Assembly (NCBI RefSeq): GCF_000719955.1
Contig: NZ_JOII01000072.1
Span: 1-9,434 of the forward strand
Direction of reading: 5' to 3'
DNA length: 9,434 nucleotides
Source of the DNA: Streptomyces albidoflavus
GTDB taxonomy: Bacteria > Actinomycetota > Actinomycetes > Streptomycetales > Streptomycetaceae
Positions 1-7,275 of the stretch are shown piece by piece. The position numbers were made by a program, and so were the translations under genes. The notes under the pieces are model-generated. The model was not told the origin of the DNA and did no database searches. It saw only the letters and a program-made list of their open reading frames with translations. The stretch's first letter is position 1. Each line of letters starts with the position of its first letter.

Positions 1-179
1 AGGTCGTCAGGAACAAGATCAGCACGCATTCCGGACACACTGCCGACCAAGATCGCCGAGCACAAGACCCGCAGCCAAACTCATTCTGAAACGATCAGTT
101 AGGGGAGGCGGCGCAGGGGGTCTGTGAGCTGATGCGCGGTCATGGAGGGGGCGAGGCAAGGGCGGCGTGGGGTCTGGGG

Positions 180-196
180 CAGGTGTGACACGCCTG
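180..196. promoter_or_regulatory. Imperfect 17-bp palindrome, possible operator
   Basis: The arms CAGGTGTG and CACGCCTG match at 7 of 8 positions around a central A. The palindrome lies directly before the AT-rich stretch and about 80 bases before the GTG at 276, where an operator or activator site would be expected. There is no direct evidence that a protein binds it, and a chance palindrome of this quality is possible. Confidence 0.2.
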
Positions 197-197
197 T

Positions 198-240
198 CCC
201 CAATCAGGCAATTTATCTGATCATGCGGCAATAATCGCCA
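198..240 (+). promoter_or_regulatory. AT-rich stretch, probable promoter area
   Basis: This is the most AT-rich stretch near the start of the surface-protein gene, in a window that is otherwise strongly GC-rich. AATAAT at 230-235 could serve as a -10 element, but no convincing TTGAC-like -35 element is present at the usual spacing. The position fits a promoter for the gene beginning at 276. The sigma factor cannot be named. Confidence 0.3.
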
Positions 241-275
241 TCCCTGCCCTCTCCACGGAGCCGAGGCTGTCGAGG

Positions 276-3256
276 GTGCGGAGCAAACTCCCCGGGCGCC
301 TGCGCGCTGCCGCCGGGTGGGTCCTGGCCATAGCGGTGGTGCTGGGGGCGGGGGCGCCCGGGACGGGGGGACGCCTGCCTTCACCTGCGTGTCCGACGCG
401 GACGGGGACTGCTCGTTCGTCGTGACCGGGACCGCTGCCGGGGGTGCCAACGAGGGGCGGCAGTTCTGGGTGCGGCAGGTCGCGGCGCCCGACGGGTGGT
501 TCGTGAACGACACGTTCCGGACGGGCGGGACCGTCACCACGCCGTACCGGTTCCAGACGCCCCGGCTCGCGGCGGCCACCACGTACAGCTCGACCGCGAC
601 GGGGCCGGGCGGGTTCATGGTCGGGTCGGGCGGCAGCAACCGGACCGCGTCCACCGGGACCTGGCAGTCCTCGCGGGTCAATCCGGCCTTGCCGGAGCGG
701 TGCGGGCTCAGGGTGGCGTTGATCATGGACCTGTCGGGGTCGATGAGCGGGAGCGTGCCCGCGCTGAAGACGGCCGCCGACACCTTCGTGGACGCGCTCC
801 AGGGCACCCCGTCGTCGATGGCGCGCTTCACCTTCTCCTCGTACTCCCCGGCCACCCGGGGCGGGGCGAACGCGCCCGGCCTCGTCTCCGTCTCCACCCT
901 CGCCGACGCGGCTGCCTTCAAGCGGACGTACGCGAGCTGGACCAACGCCACCGCCGAGGGCTCGACCAACTGGGACCGCGCGCTGTACGAGCCGGCCTCG
1001 GCCACCTCGCAGTACGACGTGGCGGTGGTCATCACCGACGGCATGCCCACCAACTACTCGATCCCCGGCGGTCCGTCCGGCGGGGCCTCCGGCAGTGTGA
1101 CCCGTTTCCGGGAGCTGGAGAGCGGTATCGCCTCCGCCAACGTGCTGAAGAACGAGGGGACGCGGGTCCTGGCCGTCGGCGTCGGCGAGGGCACCTCCGG
1201 GAACGCCGCGCTCAACCTGGCCTCGATCTCCGGCACCGAGAAGTACGACGGCGACAACATCGCCACCGCCGACTACTTCCAGGAGGCCGACTTCGCCGGC
1301 GCCGGTGCCGCCCTGCGCCGCCTGGCCCTCGCGCCCTGCACCCCGGCCGTCTCCGTGGTCAAGCAGATCGAGGCGGAGGACGGGGCGCGCACCAACGCGC
1401 CCGCCGGGTGGACCTTCGACGCCGCCACGCAGACCCCGGGCGTGACGGTCACCTCGCCGCGTACCACCACCGGCGACGGCACCGGCGCGGTCAGCTTCCC
1501 CCTCGTCTACGACGGGGCCGAGACCGCCACCCTCTTTGTGGCCGAGCGGCAGCAGCCGGGCTACCAGGTGGTCCAGCAGGGCGGGCGGAACGCCGTCTGC
1601 ACCGACCGGATCACCGAGCGGCCCGTCGAGGTGACCGACGATCCCGGCGGCGGGCCCGGCTTCAGCGTCGACGTCGGCGTGCTGGCCTCGGTCACCTGCT
1701 CGGTCGTGAACAAGGCGCCGCCCGAGCTGGTCCCGGCCTCGCTCACCGTCGCCAAGCAGTGGTCGGTCACCACCGACGGCGCGCCCCAGGTCTACCCGGA
1801 GGGCGAGCAGCCCCGCGAACTACGCGCCGACCTCACCCTCGGAGACCCCACCGGGAACGGCTCCTCGCCCTGGGAGTGGGGCACGGTCCGCGACGGTTAC
1901 GCCGCGGGGGAGCAGGTCGGCGTCTCGGAGGCACCGCGCTTCGCCGCCGGGGTCGACTGCGACCTGACCGGCGTCGACTTCGACGGCGCCGAGCTGGACC
2001 CGGCCGCCCCCAGCACCACCGTCACCCTCGCCGCCGGCGCCAACCGGCACCAGGTCACCAACCACGTGACCTGCCGGACCAAGCTCACCCTGGCCAAGCG
2101 GGTGCTGGGCGGCGACGCCGACCCGGACGACTGGACGCTGCGCGCGACCGGCGCCGACGGCTCGCTCCCCGGCCCCGTGGGCACCGGCGGCAGCGCCGGT
2201 ACCACCGGTGTGCCCGTCACCCCCGAGGCCCGCTACCAGCTCGCCGAGTCCCTGACCGGCACCGACCCGTCCCTCCTCAACTACCGGCAGGTCGACAACC
2301 GCACCGACTACCAGAGCAACCCGCTCTCCACCGGCTCCATGAACTGCATCGCCTACGGCCGCGACGGCACCGAACTCCTCGGCTGGAACGACGGCATCAA
2401 CGGCGGCGTGAACGTCCCCCTGGGCACCCACGTCACCTGCACCGCGACCAACGAGACGGTGCCGCTCACCCTGGTCAAGGAGGTCGAGGGCGGCACCGCC
2501 GTCCCGGAGGACTGGCGGATCACCGCCACGCCGATCGAACCCGACCCGGCCGGCGTCCCCGCCCAGACGGTCACCGGCGCGCCCGGACCGGCCGGCGCGG
2601 TCATCACCGTCCGTCCCGGCCAGGCGTACCGGATCACGGAGGACGGCGGCCCCGGCGGCTACGAGCTGACCTCGTCGACGTGCCGTACCGACGACGGGGC
2701 GACCGGGCCGCGCGATCTCGTGCTGACCGTCAACTCCGGTCAGCGCGGCACCTGCACGCTGGTCAACACCGCCGTGCCGCCGTCACCCGCCACCCTCACC
2801 CTGGTCAAGGAGGTCGACAACCGGTACGGGGGCACCGCGCGGCCCACCGACTGGACCCTGTACGCCGACGGCACCGGGCAGAGCCTCGAAGGGGTCACCG
2901 GAAGCCCCGAGGTGACCGGCGTCCAGGTCGACTCGGGGCGGTACGTCCTCGCCGAGCGCGGGCCCGACGGGTACGACGCCTCCGGGTGGAGCTGCGGTGC
3001 CGAAGGGGAGGAGCCCGCGCCCGTGGCCGACAGCGCGGTCGACATCGCGCCCGGGCAGGACGTGACCTGCACGATCACCAACACCCACCGCAAGCCGGGG
3101 CCGAAGCCGACCCCGGACCCGTCGCCGGGGCCGCACCCGCCGGGCCCGCTGCCGGACACCGGTCTGGCCGGGGCGTGGCTGGGTGCCGGGGCGCTGCTGC
3201 TGGTGGCGGCCGGGGCCTGGCTGGTGTTCCGCGTCCGCCGGAGCGCGCGGGGGTAG
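276..3256 (+). CDS. Secreted VWA-domain, CnaB-repeat surface protein with LPDTG sorting signal; frame change near 365-371
   Basis: Probable cell-wall-anchored adhesin-like protein. GTG 276 opens a signal peptide (MRSKLPGR, then a hydrophobic AGWVLAIAVVLGAGA) in a frame that ends at TGA 423. The body is in the -1 frame, where the only own start is GTG 317, giving 979 aa without a signal peptide. One extra G in the run 365-370, or a -1 slip there, joins them into about 993 aa. In numbering from GTG 317: a VWA domain (~130-330) with MIDAS residues D138-x-S140-x-S142, T217 and D241; five prealbumin/CnaB-like repeats from ~345 to 924; a Pro-rich spacer (~925-944); LPDTG 945-949; one membrane helix; an Arg-rich tail ending RRSARG. 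Each repeat has a Lys near its start, a central Glu and an Asn at its end, as in domains that form Lys-Asn isopeptide bonds. No sortase is nearby. VWA and anchor calls are firm; adhesion is inferred. Confidence 0.85.
344..371 (+). other. G-rich frame-change site: slippery heptamer and potential G-quadruplex
   Basis: Four G runs (344-348, 350-354, 360-362, 365-370) lie within 27 bases. The last run plus A371 reads G GGG GGA in the signal-peptide frame, which fits the X XXY YYZ pattern of a -1 slippery site. After a -1 slip the next codon is ACG at 371, in frame with the VWA body. A lost G in the run (real mutation or sequencing error) would give the same result and is the simpler explanation. 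Confidence 0.55.
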
Positions 3257-3258
3257 CT

Positions 3259-3265
3259 GGAGAAG
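3259..3265 (+). promoter_or_regulatory. Strong ribosome binding site deciding the GTG 3273 start
   Basis: GGAGAAG lies 7 bases before GTG 3273 and directly after the TAG of the surface-protein gene. It decides the start of the acidic protein in favour of GTG 3273 over the in-frame ATG at 3183, which lies inside the upstream gene. Confidence 0.65.
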
Positions 3266-3272
3266 CGGCGGG

Positions 3273-3680
3273 GTGCCAGGGCGAGACGTACGGCTCTCCC
3301 TGGCACTCTGGTACTTCACCGCCGACGGCCGCGCCCTCCTGCTGACCTTCGACCACGAAGGCTCCCTCAACCTCTACGCCGAGGACGACTACGCCCTCCA
3401 GGTCTCCCTCTACCGGGGCGTCCCGGAGGACCTGGTCGCCCTGGTCCGCGACCGCCCGGAGAACTACGAGTCGCTCAACCTCACCGACCCGGACTCCGGC
3501 GCCACGATCCACTACGCGGGCGGCGTCTTCTGGTTCGACGGCGACTCCTGGCACATCGCGGACGGTCTCGTGGCCTACTGCGAGCAGGAGAAGATCGAGC
3601 TGAACGGCGAGGCCGGCTTCAGCTACTGCCTGGCCCCGTACCACTTCGGCGAGGAGTTCCCGGAGTCCGGCGGCAAGTGA
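3273..3680 (+). CDS. Small acidic protein of unknown function
   Basis: 135 aa from GTG 3273. I do not recognise the family. The protein is strongly acidic: 24 Asp/Glu against 8 Lys/Arg. It is rich in aromatics (W13, W87, W93 and many Tyr and Phe) and has two Cys (C103, C119). There is no signal peptide or membrane helix, so it is probably a soluble cytoplasmic protein. The gene begins 16 bases after the stop of the surface-protein gene with its own good ribosome binding site, so the two are probably co-transcribed. The small size, acidity and aromatic content recall immunity-type or SMI1-like proteins, but no motif confirms this. Its stop codon lies in the loop of a terminator-like hairpin. 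Confidence 0.75.
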   Translation: MPGRDVRLSLALWYFTADGRALLLTFDHEGSLNLYAEDDYALQVSLYRGVPEDLVALVRDRPENYESLNLTDPDSGATIHYAGGVFWFDGDSWHIADGLVAYCEQEKIELNGEAGFSYCLAPYHFGEEFPESGGK

Positions 3681-3698
3681 ACTCCCGCCCGCCGGACT
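3664..3698. terminator. Hairpin between convergent genes, probable bidirectional terminator
   Basis: AGTCCGGCGG (3664-3673) and CCGCCGGACT (3689-3698) form a perfect 10-bp stem with a 15-base loop. The loop contains the TGA (3678-3680) of the plus-strand acidic-protein gene, and the stem ends one base before the TGA of the convergent minus-strand gene (3699-3701). There is no U-tract, as is common for actinobacterial terminators. With only 18 bases between the stop codons, one hairpin could serve both transcripts. Confidence 0.5.
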
Positions 3699-5279
3699 TC
3701 AGTCGGCCGCCCCGCAGACCCGCAGCCCCTCGGGCGTCCCGCACGGCAGATGCCCGTGGGTGCGCACCACGTCCTGCCCGGGCCCGCGCGTGGCGAAGGC
3801 GAGGAAACCGGCGGCCAGGGAGTCGGCCGGCGGACGCCCGTAGGTGTACGCGTACTCGATCTCCCGGTACGGGTACGCGTCGTGGCCGGCGCCGTCCAGT
3901 GAGGGGCGCCGGCCGTCCAGGCTGAGCCTGCGGACGCCCTCCAGGGTGCTGGTGGTGCGCAGTTCGCTGTAGCCGAGGGCGCCGGGGACGCGGGCCACGG
4001 TGGCGATGACCTGGTCGGTGGTGTCCAGCTCGCAGCGGATGACGGACGCCTTCGGGTTGTCCTTGCGGGAGCAGTCCCGCGAGGAGGCGGGCGGTTCGAA
4101 CGCCCCCTCCAGCAGGCGGCGTTGGAGGACGTCCCGGGTGCCGGAGGCGGCGCCCCGGCCGACCAGCACGATCGGCAAGGAGCGGTCGGCGCCGACCTCG
4201 CGCCAGTCGGTCACCTCGCCCGCGTAGATCCGCCGCAGGTCGGCGAGGGTCAGGTTCCGCACGGGGACGTCGGCGTGGGCGAGGAGGGTGAAGACGGAGA
4301 CGGCGAGCCGCGTCCCGGCCAGGCCGCCGCCCTCGCCCGCCCCGCCTCCCTCGTGGCCCGCGTCCCCGGTCTCCTGGCCGTCAGGAGCGGGCCCGTCCGA
4401 GAGCGCCACCAGGGCCGGGGCGCCGTCCTTCGCCGCCGCCCCGCGCTCGGCCAGTTCCCGCAGGCCGGTCGTACTCCCGTGCGCCGCCACCGTGATCCGT
4501 GAGCCGGGGCACTGCTCCATGTACGCCTCGGCCAGCTCCTCGGCGACCGGGGCGAACGCCGTCGAGCCCGTCACCTCCAGGCTCCCCTTCGCGCACCCCA
4601 TGGGCGGCGGCCGTTCGCCGCCGGTGACGATCAGCCCCGCCAGCAGCGCGATGCCGACCAGGAACGCCATCGAGGTCAGCCGGGCGGGACGGCTGAACAC
4701 CGGGGGCTTCTCGTCCGGGGTCAGCGACTCGTTGGGGTGCACGTCGCCGTCCTGGACGCCGCCGCTGACGGTGACCTTGGAGCCGACGGTGCCACCGCTG
4801 AGCAGCACCAGCAGCTTGAAGTACTCGCCCTTGTTGAGCGGGACGCGCGGGATGCGCAGGCTGGAGCCGCTGTACTCCAGGCCGTGCGCCGGGGTGAAGT
4901 GCGACATCAGGGCGCCGCTGCCGGGGCCGACGGTGACCGCGACGCCGTGCACCTCGCGCCCGTCGAAGGTGGCGGTCATGCCGTGCAGCCCGCCCGAGGT
5001 GTAGTCGCCGATGGATACCGACAGCGCCCCGTCGTTCTCGATCCGCAGCAGCACGACGCTGGCCTCGTCCATGCCGTCCGCCTCGTCGAAGAGGCCGAGG
5101 CGGGTGTTGCCGCCGCCGGTGCCGTCGTCGTCCCCGATGGCGGTGTCGAGTTGCACCCGGTACCCGATGCGCCGCCTGCGCGGCACCATCCGTTCGTACC
5201 ACCACTGCCCGAACGCGATCGAACTCGCCACCGCGAACGTTCCCACCGCGATCACGTTCTCGGCGTTGACCCACTCCAT
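3699..5279 (-). CDS. Membrane-anchored PstS-like substrate-binding protein with internal beta-rich domain
   Basis: 526 aa from ATG 5279, which has GGAGGGG just upstream; a longer in-frame version reaching 5516 lacks support. Helix 1 (~8-24) is followed by PRRRR, placing residues ~35-200 in the cytoplasm. Helix 2 (~203-219) leads out to a C-terminal PBP/PstS-like domain (~229-526). Phosphate-binding positions of PstS appear kept: GST 238-240, GST 268-270, SD 294-295, and R375-x3-S379-G380-T381, the last with the spacing of E. coli R135/S139-G140-T141. All six Cys (229, 257, 403, 416, 513, 522) lie in the external part, consistent with disulfides. A Gly-rich insert covers ~300-322. No pst permease genes are adjacent, so sensing or scavenging is more likely than classical uptake. 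The ligand is inferred, not shown. Confidence 0.8.
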   Translation of the reverse strand: MEWVNAENVIAVGTFAVASSIAFGQWWYERMVPRRRRIGYRVQLDTAIGDDDGTGGGNTRLGLFDEADGMDEASVVLLRIENDGALSVSIGDYTSGGLHGMTATFDGREVHGVAVTVGPGSGALMSHFTPAHGLEYSGSSLRIPRVPLNKGEYFKLLVLLSGGTVGSKVTVSGGVQDGDVHPNESLTPDEKPPVFSRPARLTSMAFLVGIALLAGLIVTGGERPPPMGCAKGSLEVTGSTAFAPVAEELAEAYMEQCPGSRITVAAHGSTTGLRELAERGAAAKDGAPALVALSDGPAPDGQETGDAGHEGGGAGEGGGLAGTRLAVSVFTLLAHADVPVRNLTLADLRRIYAGEVTDWREVGADRSLPIVLVGRGAASGTRDVLQRRLLEGAFEPPASSRDCSRKDNPKASVIRCELDTTDQVIATVARVPGALGYSELRTTSTLEGVRRLSLDGRRPSLDGAGHDAYPYREIEYAYTYGRPPADSLAAGFLAFATRGPGQDVVRTHGHLPCGTPEGLRVCGAAD

Positions 5280-5306
5280 CCCGGCCCCTCCCCCGATCGG
5301 CCTCGA

Positions 5307-5334
5307 CCCCGCCCGTACGCCTGTACGGGCGGGG
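5307..5334. promoter_or_regulatory. Perfect 12-bp inverted repeat in divergent intergenic region
   Basis: CCCCGCCCGTAC (5307-5318) and its exact complement (5323-5334) flank the 4-base loop GCCT. The repeat is 28 bases upstream of the ATG of the PstS-like gene and about 175 bases upstream of the DUF6328 gene. Because it lies between divergent starts it is unlikely to be a terminator. It could be an operator, or a hairpin in the 5' leader of the minus-strand transcript. Confidence 0.5.
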
Positions 5335-5411
5335 GAGGGACACCGTAGGAGGCGCGGAGCCGCCGTGGGGGACGGTGGCGGGAAGTTCGGGAGGTGTTCA
5401 CCCGGAGCCGG

Positions 5412-5443
5412 GGCTTCCGTCCCCCTGCGGACCGACGGAACCC
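5412..5443. promoter_or_regulatory. Imperfect inverted repeat upstream of DUF6328 gene
   Basis: TTCCGTC (5415-5421) pairs exactly with GACGGAA (5434-5440), and after one mismatch the flanking GG (5412-5413) pairs with CC (5442-5443), giving 9 of 10 matches with a 12-base loop. It lies about 65 bases before the start of the plus-strand gene. It may be an operator or a leader hairpin; no function is shown. Confidence 0.25.
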
Positions 5444-5494
5444 GCCTCACCTGCATGTTCGTACCGGTTCGGGGCACACGGACGGAGCTGAGAC

Positions 5495-5499
5495 GGAGG
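5495..5499 (+). promoter_or_regulatory. Ribosome binding site deciding among three ATG codons
   Basis: GGAGG directly abuts ATG 5500 (no spacer), is 9 bases before ATG 5509 and 15 bases before ATG 5515. All three ATGs are in frame. The spacing favours 5509. Confidence 0.55.
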
Positions 5500-5508
5500 A
5501 TGCCGACC

Positions 5509-6063
5509 ATGACCATGACCGACCCCTACACCTGCCCTTCCTGCTCCTGCGGGCAGAACGCCCGCACGGTCGCCGTGGGGCCGCCCCAGCTGGAGGAGGA
5601 GCGTCCGGAGACGGCCCGCGAGCGGGTCAACCGGAAATGGAACGAGGTCCTCCAGGAGACCCGGGTCGCGCAGACGGGCATCTCGATCCTCTTCGGCTTC
5701 CTGCTGAGCGTCGCCTTCACCTCGCTCTTCGGCGAACTGGCCGGACTCGACCGGGGGATCTACGTCGTCACCGTGGTCCTCGCCGCCCTCGCGACCGCCT
5801 CCCTCATCGCCCCCGTCTCCCTCCACCGCTTCCTCTCCGGCCTGCGCGTCAAGGACGAACTGGTCGACGCCGCCGCCCGCCTCATGGTCTGCGGCATGGT
5901 CCTCCTCGCCCTCACCATCTGCGGCACGCTGCTGCTGATACTGCGCACGGCCGTCCCTTCGCTGCTCGCCGAGGTGCTGGTGGGCGGGGTGATGGTGTGG
6001 TTCGGGCTGTGCTGGTACGTGCTGCCGTGGATGATCCGGCGCCGGGCGGGCCGCAGGCGGTAG
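5509..6063 (+). CDS. DUF6328 family four-helix membrane protein
   Basis: 184 aa from ATG 5509. The segment ETARERVNRKWNEVLQETRV (35-54), the following QTGISILFGFLL, and APVSLHRFLSG (101-111) match the pattern I know from the actinobacterial DUF6328 family, whose function is not established. Four hydrophobic segments are visible at ~56-75, 84-103, 126-147 and 153-175, ending in an Arg-rich cytoplasmic tail. The N-terminus carries C9-x2-C12-x-C14, a small Cys cluster that I do not associate with the family and that could bind a metal. The gene is divergent from the PstS-like gene and converges on the methyltransferase gene with only 12 bases between stops, so it is probably a separate transcript. 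Confidence 0.8.
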   Translation: MTMTDPYTCPSCSCGQNARTVAVGPPQLEEERPETARERVNRKWNEVLQETRVAQTGISILFGFLLSVAFTSLFGELAGLDRGIYVVTVVLAALATASLIAPVSLHRFLSGLRVKDELVDAAARLMVCGMVLLALTICGTLLLILRTAVPSLLAEVLVGGVMVWFGLCWYVLPWMIRRRAGRRR

Positions 6064-6075
6064 GGGGCGCGCGGC

Positions 6076-7275
6076 TCACCGCAGGGCGTGCTCCCAGCGC
6101 AGGGACGGGGCGCTCGTGCCGTCGAGCCAGTAGTGGTGCGCCGTCTCCGTCACCCGCAGCCGTACGGCGTCGACGCCCGGACTCCCCGCGTCGCGCCAGG
6201 CGAGCAGGGTCTCCTCGACCTGGTCCCAGAGCCGGACGGGCCCGCCCTGACGCACGGTCCAGCCGGCCGCGTTCCGAGGGCCGGGGACGAACTCGGCGAA
6301 GGACTCACGGCCAGGGTCGAACAGGTACGTCCGTTGCTGCTCGCCCTCCGCCGTACGGGCGTGGACGAGCTGCGCGTCCGGGACGGTCAGTTGGGCGAGG
6401 AAGGCCGGAGTCCACTCCTCCAGGACGGTCGGCGGAACACGTACCTCCCGCTCGCTGTCCGCGTACGCCGCACGGGCGGCCAGGTCGCCGGTCACGGGCG
6501 GCTGGGCCTGGGCGCGGGCGTGCATGAACGAGGCCGGCCCGACGATCCGCCCCTCGGCGGTGCCGTCCGTGCCGACGGTGACCTTGGCGAGCCCGGCGCC
6601 GTGCGGCCACGAACCCAAGGTGCTGAGGATGACACCGCCCGGCCGGGTCTGACGCACCCAGGTGTAGGGGACGCGGCGGACGGCGCAGGCCGCGATCACC
6701 CGGTCGTACGGGGCGCGCGCCGGGTGCCCGAGGAGCCCGTCGCCGGTGACGGTCCAGGTCGATACCCCGATGCCCTCCAGCGCGTCGTCGGCACGCCGGG
6801 CCACACCCGGATCGACCTCGACGGTGGTCACGGCGTCCTCGCCGAGCCGGTGACAGAGCAGGGCGGAGGAGTACCCGGTCCCGGTTCCGATCTCCAGCAC
6901 CCGCATTCCTTCCGCCACCTCCAGGCTTTCGAGCATGCGCAGCACGAGGGCGGGTTCGGTGGACGAGGAGGTGGGTACACCGGGCACCGGTTCGGGGGTG
7001 GTGGCCTGGTCGGGGGTGAGGGAGCCGTCGAGCTGGGTGACCAACGACTGGTCGCTGTAGGCCAGTCGGGTCCACTCCGCCTCGGGCGAGCGGTCGGCGA
7101 GGAACGGGCGCCAGCGGCCGCGGGGTTCGGGGAGGAAGACGCCGGGGTGGAGGAAGGGTTCCCGGGGGACGGATTCGACGGCTTGGCGCCAGGCGGGGGC
7201 GCGGAGGGCGCCGGATTGTGCGAGGCGGGCGGCGAGGGCTCGGCGTTCGGCGGTTGTGGTCGTCGGGTCGGTCAT
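6076..7275 (-). CDS. tgmC: PIMT-like methyltransferase of ATP-grasp RiPP (graspetide) system
   Basis: 399 aa from ATG 7275, which overlaps the TGA of the ATP-grasp gene as ATGA and has AGGAG upstream. It resembles protein L-isoaspartate O-methyltransferases: SSSTEPALVLRMLESL (103-118) resembles the substrate-side segment, VLEIGTGTGYSS (126-137) is SAM motif I, and VEVDP (152-156) is the acidic loop. About 150 residues follow the methyltransferase fold (~250-399), as in the ATP-grasp-associated methyltransferases (TIGR04188 type). In fuscimiditide and amycolimiditide biosynthesis such enzymes methylate one Asp of the ester-crosslinked peptide, which then closes to an aspartimide. The position directly after the ligase supports that role here. 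The alternative, general repair of isoaspartate, is unlikely given the operon and the C-terminal extension. Confidence 0.9.
   Translation of the reverse strand: MTDPTTTTAERRALAARLAQSGALRAPAWRQAVESVPREPFLHPGVFLPEPRGRWRPFLADRSPEAEWTRLAYSDQSLVTQLDGSLTPDQATTPEPVPGVPTSSSTEPALVLRMLESLEVAEGMRVLEIGTGTGYSSALLCHRLGEDAVTTVEVDPGVARRADDALEGIGVSTWTVTGDGLLGHPARAPYDRVIAACAVRRVPYTWVRQTRPGGVILSTLGSWPHGAGLAKVTVGTDGTAEGRIVGPASFMHARAQAQPPVTGDLAARAAYADSEREVRVPPTVLEEWTPAFLAQLTVPDAQLVHARTAEGEQQRTYLFDPGRESFAEFVPGPRNAAGWTVRQGGPVRLWDQVEETLLAWRDAGSPGVDAVRLRVTETAHHYWLDGTSAPSLRWEHALR

Larger units (their letters stand above)
1..275. other. Intergenic region upstream of the surface-protein gene
   Basis: No gene can be supported here. 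The first ~110 bases are visibly poorer in GC than the rest of the window. All three plus frames are open at the left edge and close at TGA 87-89, at TAG 101-103, or further on, so the 3' end of an upstream gene could lie here, but no translation resembles a family I know. Bases ~198-240 are AT-rich by the standards of this genome and are the likely promoter area for the plus-strand gene that follows. Confidence 0.4.

Noticed and set aside
1..103. Possible 3' end of an upstream gene or insertion sequence in the lower-GC left edge
   Set aside because: No frame resembles a transposase or other family, no terminal repeat is visible, and the fragment is too short to judge.
19..1053. Minus-strand open frame of 344 codons opposite the surface-protein gene
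   Set aside because: It is antisense to the VWA region, its translation is low-complexity Pro/Arg/Ala with no family resemblance, and the plus strand has clear domain content.
3183..3272. N-terminal extension of the acidic protein to an upstream ATG
   Set aside because: It would lie inside the membrane-anchor coding region of the surface protein; GTG 3273 has a well-placed ribosome binding site and the extension has no recognisable content.
496..3345. Plus-strand open frame of 949 codons overlapping the surface-protein gene
   Set aside because: The translation is an Arg/Gly/His-rich shadow typical of the alternative frame of GC-rich genes; the VWA/CnaB frame explains the same DNA.
5011..5508. 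N-terminal extension of the DUF6328 protein
   Set aside because: It would overlap the divergent PstS-like gene by more than 250 bases; GGAGG before ATG 5509 supports the short form.
5280..5516. N-terminal extension of the PstS-like protein
   Set aside because: The extra 79 residues are Pro/Arg-rich without motifs, cross the 12-bp inverted repeat and the divergent promoter area; ATG 5279 has a good ribosome binding site.
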